NCBI RefSeq assembly: GCF_036850765.1
Contig: NC_089494.1
Span: 3,286,001 to 3,350,000 of the forward strand
Length of the DNA: 64,000 nucleotides
Reading direction: 5' to 3'
DNA from: Saccopteryx bilineata
Taxonomy: Eukaryota > Chordata > Mammalia > Chiroptera > Emballonuridae
The position numbers and the translations under genes were made by a program. Of the stretch, positions 57,310 to 64,000 are shown piece after piece. Within the stretch, counting starts at the first letter, position 1; the number at the start of each line of letters is the position of its first letter. The notes beneath the pieces are model-generated. The model was given only the letters and a program-made list of their open reading frames with translations. It made no database searches and was not told the origin of the DNA.

Positions 57310-57862
57310 CTGTTACGGCAAAAATACCATCAAAGGAGCCGCTTCAATAACAGATGCTGCCTGACCTGTGGTGGCGCAGTGGATAAAGCGTCGACCTGCC
57401 TGGAAATGCTGAGGTCGCCAGTTCGAAACCCTGGGCTTGCCTGGTCAAGGCACATATGGGAAGTTGATGCTTCCAGCTCCTCCCCCTTCTCTCTCTCTGT
57501 CTCTCTCTCCTCTCTAAAAATGAATTAAAAAAAATAAAATAAAATAACAGACGCTTACTTCTCACAGTTCCGGAGGCTGCAAGTCCAGGGTCAAAGGGCA
57601 GCCCACTTCGGTGCCGGGAAGGGCCTCTTCCTGGTTCGCAGACGGACCCCTCCGGGCTGTGGCCTCGCATGGTGGAGACAGAGCAAGGCCTCTTGTGTCC
57701 TCTTTCAGGAGCACCTGTCCCGTCCGAGGGCTCTACCCGAGGGCTCTGATTCACTCCCCAGAGACTCCCTACTTCCACATTCCATCACACTGCAGTTAGG
57801 GTCTCCACATATGAACTGGGGGGGGGGGGATGTGAGCATGCAGTCCATAACACTGTCATTCT
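57310..57862 (-). mobile_element. MLT1-type (ERVL-MaLR) LTR relic, split by a SINE
   Basis: Read on the plus strand, the reverse LTR starts CTGTTACGGCAAAAATACCA. After the SINE it continues with CTTACTTCTCACAGTTCCGG, AGGGCCTCTTCCTGGTTCGC, GGCCTCGCATGGTGGAGACA, CATATGAACTGGGG and CATGCAGTCCATAACA at the far end. The order fits antisense MLT1. Confidence 0.8.
57359..57542 (+). mobile_element. tRNA-derived SINE, short type, nested in MLT1
   Basis: Same type as 54121-54300, with a CTGACCTGTGGTGGCGCAGT head, AGTTCGAAACC B-box region and an A-rich tail. Target duplications AATAACAGATGCT (57346-57358) and AATAACAGACGCT (57543-57555) agree at 12 of 13. A five-base CTGCC insertion after GTCGACCTGC distinguishes its head from the other copy. 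Confidence 0.95.
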
Positions 57863-59090
57863 ACAGGTGAGGCCAAGGAAGTCCAGCTGTGACCAGGAGA
57901 GGACAGGACAGGGGTCAGAGGGAGGACCAGGAGGGCCTGTCCCCCACCCCACCGCGGACACGTCAGTGAGGGGGAGCCAGAGCTTACTGCCTCCATGGAC
58001 CGAGTTGTGGACGTGGGGAGAAGAGGACGTGGGGAGTTAGCCACAAACTCCCCTGGGTGTGGCCTCTTGATACCCACTGGGCTTAACAGCAGTGACCCCA
58101 TGGACCCCAGCTGTGCCCCAAGCTTCCCCCAGAGACATGGCCCATCACCATGTTGGCATCGTCCAATCCCGGTCCCACTTGGGGGCAGTCTTGGCCCTGC
58201 CCTCCGAGCCCCTGAAATGAGTCAAAAACAGACCGCACTTAATTCTATGTCCACGTTACCCCCCGAGCTAACAATCCACCCCCACTCTCTTTTCAGCCCC
58301 CCGTCCTTTCAGCCTATGTCAGGGGTGCTGTGCCTGGCACACCCTGTGCCCAGTCTATTGTTGTGGTCAATGAAGGACGTTTTCAACTACGGACATGAAG
58401 CCGTCAAAGTTTGAGGTCACTCATCAACAAAGGACAGTGACTTTTCTCATTGACCGAGGGATAATTCCAAGGAGGGAGAAACTCCTAGGAAGCAAACCCA
58501 AAATAACTCGTCGAGGGTATAAAATGGAAAAATGTGAAGGCCAAAGACGGAGAAGGAACCGAAACCAGAGATGCTTCCATTTCGGCCTCTCGCAGTTTAA
58601 TTTCTCAGCCCCTGAGAGGCTTGAACAACCCCCCCCCCCCCCAAGTTGGTGACATATTGCCAGAGAGAAATGGGAAACTTCCGTTTACACACTTATTTTA
58701 TTGAAGGATGCCCTCTGGTGTGACATAATATCAGCCGTGTCTGCCAGAGCCCCAGCTGGCTCCCGGAGCAGCTGCTGTGGGGGAGGGCGAAATCCAGGAG
58801 GACTGCCTGTCCCGTCACCACCGAGCAAGCCTGAAAGTGGTCAGAAAAGCCTACGTCAGACCCTTCGGAGAGGAGAGTCTCGGCCAGCTGCAGCCGTCCT
58901 CAACGGCCAACCCACGTGACCCTTGAGGTCATCACCCCGCTGTTGTCAGCTCAGCACAGGAAGAGAGTTGCACATTGGAAACAATTCGATCCCCGTCCCT
59001 GAGTGTGTTTGTCACCACGCTGAGGGGAGGAAGGGGCAGAGGGCAACATCTGCTGTCTGAGACCAGTGCCTTTCAAGGAGAAAGTGGTTT
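57863..59090. other. unassigned stretch
   Basis: No gene or repeat family is recognised. A 14-base C run lies at 58629-58642. Confidence 0.4.
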
Positions 59091-59093
59091 TGT

Positions 59094-59288
59094 GTATTAT
59101 TATTATTATTATTATTATTATTGACTTGAGAGAGAGAGAGGCAGAGAGAGAGAGAAGTATCCATTGGTTGTTCCACTTACTTACGCATTCATTGGTTGAT
59201 TCTTGTTTGTGCCCTGACCGGGGATCAAACACACAACCTTGGTGTATGGGCACTGTGCTCTAACCCACTGAGCAACTTGGCCAGGACC
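59094..59288 (-). mobile_element. short tRNA-derived SINE, older type, with (ATT)n tail
   Basis: A reverse copy of about 190 bases: (ATT)9 at the tail side, GAGAGAGAGAGGCAGAGAG, CATTGGTTGATTCTTG, GTGCCCTGACCGGGGATC and a head ending GGCCAGGACC. It resembles the copy at 33564. No clear target duplication. Confidence 0.78.
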
Positions 59289-60225
59289 CTCAAGCATTTT
59301 TTTTTTAAATGAAAGGTAGATAAAAATTCATTTTCATTACCCAAGTTGTGCCTGCTCAAATCATTCTAATCTCAACTGACATGATCAAATGGTGTATTTC
59401 AGCGATACTGAAATGTCTCAAATAACCAGAGTCTAACACCACAGGGTTTGTTGTTGCTGTTGTTTTTTTAAGGTAAGCACATCAAGTTTCTTAAAGAAAG
59501 CCGCCCATGGGGCAGATGCCAATAGTTAAGACTCTTCTCTGCTCCTCGTTTTCTTCACTGGTCAGAGAGCAAGCAATGTCGACAAGCAGTCGTTCAACAC
59601 GGAAACCCACATCCCGGCGCCAGCACAGAAAACGAAGGAGTACTTCTGAGAATGGTGACTGCATCCACTGAGTGGCTCTGAAGCTGTTACAAAAGTAACG
59701 CATGTTCTCTGGAGACGTTTTAAACAGAATAGAAAATAAAAATGCAATCCCTGCCCCCGCACTCCCCACCTCCTGAGATAAGCAGTTCCCATCGGTTCAA
59801 ATGTTCCATCCGAGCTCTGCTCCTACACATCTGCAAATACACACTCACCCACACACCCACGCACACACAGGCAGACACGAGAACCAGATGTCAGATGAGG
59901 AAATGGGCTTTTCAAGACTGAATTAAACTGTCTGAAACTTCATTCCACATGCGGCAGGAAGTGCACTTTCCTCCCGAGCAATCTGGGAATTGGATAAAGG
60001 AGAGAGAGTCTGGGTACTTTTTTCTTCCCATCCCCCCTGCTTTTTAGCTCCGTTTCCACCCAATTAGTTCAGGAAAGGACTGCTTTGTTATCCCAAACAT
60101 ACTAGTTATTCTTTTTTTTATTCTTCTGAATCTTCAGGTGCAAAAGGCTGAGTTAATTATACTCTTTAGTTTATGGACGATTATTATCAATAGTATATGC
60201 TAGGTTCCCCATCTCTCTTTTTATT
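59289..60225. other. unassigned stretch
   Basis: No gene or repeat family is recognised. It contains an A/T-rich mix and short CA-rich sequence near 59835-59870. Confidence 0.4.
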
Positions 60226-60722
60226 CATCCATCATCCATCATCCATCATCCATCCATCCATCATCCATCCATCTATCCATCCATTCATCCATCCATCATC
60301 CATCCATCCATCCATCATCCATTCATCCATCATTCATCTATCCATCTATCCATCCATCCATCATCCATCCATCCATCCATCATCCATCATCCATCCATCC
60401 ATCATCCATCCATCTATCCATCATCCATCATCCATCCATCATCCATCCATCCATCCATCCATCATCCATCCCATCCATCATCCATCCATCCATCATCCAT
60501 CCATCCATCATCCATCCATCCATCCATCATTCATCCATCATCCATTCATCCATCATCCATCCATCCATCCATTCATCCATCCATCCATCCATCATCCATC
60601 CATCCATCCATCCATCATCCATCCATTCATCCATCATCCATCATCCATTCCATCCATCCATCCATTCATCCATCCATCATCCATTCATCCATCATCCATC
60701 CATCCACCCATCCATCCATCCT
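60226..60722 (+). repeat. (CATC)n/(CATCCATC)n tetranucleotide array, about 500 bp
   Basis: Almost the whole interval is CATC in phase jumps: CATCCATC runs broken by CATCAT junctions, with scattered TTC and TATC variants. Because the three-base phase slips change frame, a 199-codon His/Pro/Ser/Ile frame results. That frame is not a protein. The right flank (60720-60795) decays gradually into TCTGTCCATC-like sequence. Confidence 0.95.
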
Positions 60723-60795
60723 TCTACCTTATTTGTCTGTCCATCCATCTCATCTGGCTAATCTATCTACCCCCCCATCTATTTGTCCATCTATG

Positions 60796-61848
60796 AGCTC
60801 CTCCCTTTTTCTCACTTAGCAATGCTCCTAGCCCCTTCCCTGTTAGTGAGACCCTCCTGCTATCTTTTCTAATCGGCATCTTTTTCTCTGTACGTGTCAT
60901 TACAAAATAGATACTGTACTTTCGCATCATGCGATGCACTTTAATTTATATACTTCACAGTTTTCCCCGCCTTCATTTCCACTCACCCTTTCCACCTGCA
61001 CAAGGGGTCTGCGGGATGAACAGGCCACAGAGGAATGTCATAGTCCTGCTGCTAAACCTCCCCACTCCCAAAGACCTCAAGCTTCTCTGTGTTCAAGGTC
61101 CCTTCCCCTGGGATCCCCTCAGCAACGCCATTCTTCTGCTTGCACTCACTGCGCTGCGCATGTTATTAGCATGCGGACCCAGTCTCATGAGTGCCCTGAT
61201 AAACTGTGGCCCATCCAGTCCTTCTCGATCGTATGCAGAGCGGTGGCCGGTGTCAGCGGGTGCCTGTCCCTTTGCTCTCTCTCCCGATCTCTGCAGGGGG
61301 AGGGGGCACCGGTAGAGGTTTATGTCCCCACAGATGTAACGGCTATTGCTTTCACTAAAAGGAATGCAGGCTTATAGACAAGTTTCCACATTAAAGCGCA
61401 GTGTCTCTGTCTTACTCACATATAAACATACCCCCCCCCCCCACAAACGTGAGATAATGCAGTTCACTGGCATTCTGTTTTGTTTTGTGCGCGTGCGTTT
61501 AATATGCTCAGAATTACCAGAAGGAAACCCAGAACTCACGGCCTCCTGATGGGCTGGAGGGAGCAGGTGAGTGCTGATAGAGTTATCATCCCAGATGAAA
61601 ATGGTAGGAGCTACCATGGAAACGGCCATCTGAAGCAATGAGGCTTACGATCGGTTTTAAGGGGGGGTGTCACGGGGTGGGGGGCTGGGAACAGATCTAG
61701 CCGAGCTCTGGGCAGAAACAGGATCACCTGCCATGAGCCTCCAGCTTGGGGAAGCTCTCTGTGGCGTCCCATCCTGTCTTCTCATCCCCAGGCATCTTAA
61801 ATAGGTCCCAGCTGAGCTCTCGGGTGACACCTCCTGCTTGGCCAGGAG
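60796..61848. other. unassigned stretch
   Basis: No gene or repeat family is recognised. A 12-base C run lies at 61431-61442. Confidence 0.4.
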
Positions 61849-62035
61849 CCACCACCGTGGTGGCCATGGACATACAGGTTCTCATTGAATTCGGGCAGAC
61901 GGTAAAGAAACAGCGGAGCCAAAAAATGGTGGGCCATTCCTTTATGCTAGCCTCTCACAGGCCAGCCAATAAAACACACACAGGGCTCCAGAATCCTGAC
62001 GCATTCTCCGATTTTTCCTGAATCGAAGGCCCCCA
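61849..62035 (+). repeat. unnamed interspersed repeat, copy 1
   Basis: It matches 63719-63945 in the same orientation. Strongest agreement is at 61875-61944 (CAGGTTCTCATTGAATTCGG, GTAAAGAAACAGCGGAGCC, then TGGTGGGCCATTCC). A second shared block (AATAAAACACACACAGGGCT) lies 20-40 bases further on, where AATAAA could act as a poly(A) signal. I cannot name the family. Confidence 0.75.
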
Positions 62036-63718
62036 GCGGTCTCAGTCACCTCTGGTTACCCGTCTGCACACCTTCTCCCTTTTTCTCTCTGCACACACTG
62101 GCTTCTCCTTCAGCACCCGGGCCATCTCGCCTTCTTTCTTCCATTTTCTTTTTCAAACTTTTTGGTGTGAAAACCCCCCTCCAGCAAAGGTTAGCATAAC
62201 AATGGCCCTTCCCAAGCAAGAATGCAATCTGCAATTTGCAATCAACCACCCTGCTCTAAGGCAGAGCACACACGTGGCTGCCCAGCGCCATTTTTTAACA
62301 ATAAAAAAAAACTCAAAAATCACAAATTTTACAAACTCACTTGCCCAACACCTCCGTTACCAGGAAGAACTTGAACCAGAATTTGTTGTTGCCAGAGTTA
62401 GAGCACACACGGGGCGAGAGATCAGGTGGGAGAGAAGGGGTGACAGGAAGGAGGAGGGGTGACAGCAGGGAGGGGTGTCAGGGGCAGGCTGGGGTCTGCT
62501 TCCTCCGGCCCCGCCCTCAGGGGACTTTGCACCTGCTGTACTGTCAGTGGGTAACCTTCAGGCCTGGTAACCTTCAGGCCTGGTTGTTGGTGCTGTGAGA
62601 TCTAACCACACCCAGACCTCAGTATCGAAATGTCCTGCAGTACTTTGCAAACAATATAAAATGAAAAAGGAGCAAAGATGCCATTTGACCTCCCTGTCCT
62701 CATGTTTCAAACAGTTACTAGGAGAATGGGTTTTTAATATGAGAGCTGAGCCTGCTTGTGTCAGCGTGACCTTGATGTCTGTCACCCCCCCACCCCCACC
62801 CCTTTGCCCGTGACAGACATTGTGAACCAGCATGGAACTTCTCCCTTTGCCTCGGGAACGCCCCGAAAGCCAGTTTATCTGGGACTGCACTCGGCTCCCC
62901 GTGGTAGGCAGCTAACTCACTCATAAACCACAGTTTGTTCCCAAGACTCGCCCTCAGGTGCCCATCAGGTCCCCCCGAGGAAACTAACTGTGTCACAGGC
63001 TTTGTCCAAACCCAGTCGGTTCCCTGCCTTGAAGTGTCCACCTTGAGCCGCGTGGGCGCAGACCCCGCAGGCCTGGAGGGGTCTGTTCCCACGTCCCCCC
63101 TCCCCAGACACCGCTGAGACCGCCCAGCTCTGCCTCCCTTTCTGCCCGAGTCCCAGGAATCTCTGTTTTGCTTCAGGAGCAGCTTGTTGGTGAAGTTTTG
63201 GGGAGTTCCACACAAGATCGAGTTCAGTCGTTAAGCTTTATGGTCAGTGTAATGTCAGCGGCGAGCTTGTGGCGAGACCTTCCGCGAAGTCGTAGCCCTC
63301 TGAGCAGCGTGCTCCTTTCCGCAGAGGTGACCAGGCCACTTTCCCGGGTCCCCGTGGTTGGAGACGGCCGTGCAGGGGGACCCTGGCCCCCGTGCCCTGC
63401 CCCCTGGAGTGCTTTACGAAGCGGCTCTCACAGGAGACATCTGGTGTTAAGGGCGCCTTGGAACCCAAGGTGGTTTGGGGAAGCTTGCATTTTTGCTTTT
63501 GTTTTTTGTTTTTTTAACCGAACTGTAGGTGGAATTACAGAAGTGAGTCTCACTCACCGCGTTTGATGACAAGAGAATTTTATGTGTCAAGATTCCTTTC
63601 GGACGGAGAGAGCGCTGGGCTCCAGGTTCTTGTCCCTCCAGATTTTGCTCAAATTGGATTCCAACTTAGTTCTTTTCACAATGTGGAATTTTCTAAAGCC
63701 AAATGTTAGTATGTGTAA
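62036..63718. other. unassigned stretch
   Basis: No gene or repeat family is recognised. A 16-base tandem duplication (GGTAACCTTCAGGCCT) lies at 62551-62582. Confidence 0.4.
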
Positions 63719-63945
63719 AGCCAGTAGCCGTGGCCATCATCACAGCCGCCCAGCCCATGCAGGTTCGCATTGGATTCGGACAGTCAGTAAAGAAACAACG
63801 GAGCCAAAAACTGGTGAGCCATCACCTTTAATCCTAGCTTGCACCCAGCGGGCAAGTAAAAACACACACTGGGCTCCAAAACCCACTCACATTCAGTGCT
63901 CACAAAGCCACTGACTTATCCGAGTTTCCTAGAATCAAAGGTTTC
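63719..63945 (+). repeat. unnamed interspersed repeat, copy 2
   Basis: It matches 61849-62035. Its core at 63760-63830 (CAGGTTCGCATTGGATTCGG, GTAAAGAAACAACGGAGCC, TGGTGAGCCATCACC) agrees at most positions, followed by AGTAAAAACACACACTGGGC and a TCCGAGTTTCCTAGAATC block. The repeat may continue past the window's right edge. Confidence 0.75.
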
Positions 63946-64000
63946 TAGCTCACCAGCCTTATTCTCCTCAGTTCCCCATCTCCTTCCTGATCCCAGATAC

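Noticed and set aside
60197..60796. 199-codon His/Pro/Ser/Ile frame
   Set aside because: A direct translation of the CATC microsatellite.

Overview
This is a vertebrate nuclear window with the structure of mammalian intergenic or intronic DNA. I find no protein-coding gene, rRNA or tRNA gene that I can support. The open reading frames are short, or they run through GC-rich or tandem-repeat DNA, and none shows a domain I recognise. Mammal-wide relics (MIR, L2, MLT1-type LTRs, old L1) place the window in a eutherian. Fourteen tRNA-derived SINEs of the kind I know from bats, plus short hAT transposons with clean 8-bp target duplications, point to a microbat (Chiroptera). I recalled these families from memory and did not search for them.

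Layout. 1-5840: mostly unassigned GC-rich DNA with a 23-base poly(C) run, a 5'-truncated SINE with target duplications, a complete solo retroviral LTR on the minus strand (3370-3889, 4-bp target duplication), and a weak exon-like segment at 4603. 5844-6988: a 17-copy 67-bp minisatellite with a dimeric core. 7000-9650: a CpG-rich stretch with a 41-bp triplication, then two different hAT MITEs around a MIR. 9650-17090: mostly unassigned, with one SINE, a second minisatellite (16061-16450, 20-bp unit), (GGT)9 and long poly(C). 17090-26890: MLT1, Charlie-like, L1, MIR and SINE relics; 22100-26500 is AT-rich and built largely of decayed L1 in both orientations. 26890-37100: unassigned DNA with an L2, two SINEs, two MLT1 LTRs and a MER5-like piece. 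37237-44443: two copies of one hAT MITE family, each carrying its own SINE, with a third hAT element whose left end is duplicated between them. 44450-59290: more SINE, L2, MIR, L1 and MLT1 relics, plus an AT-rich block near 49620-50220. 60226-60722: a 500-bp CATC-type microsatellite. 61849-62035 and 63719-63945: two copies of a repeat I cannot name.

There is no gene system here. The interest lies in mobile-element history: target-site duplications, nested insertions and reciprocal empty sites can be read directly and give a relative insertion order. I found nothing I would call a new biological system. The best candidates for undescribed elements are the 270-280 bp hAT MITE family (37237 and 43767) and the unnamed repeat near the right edge.
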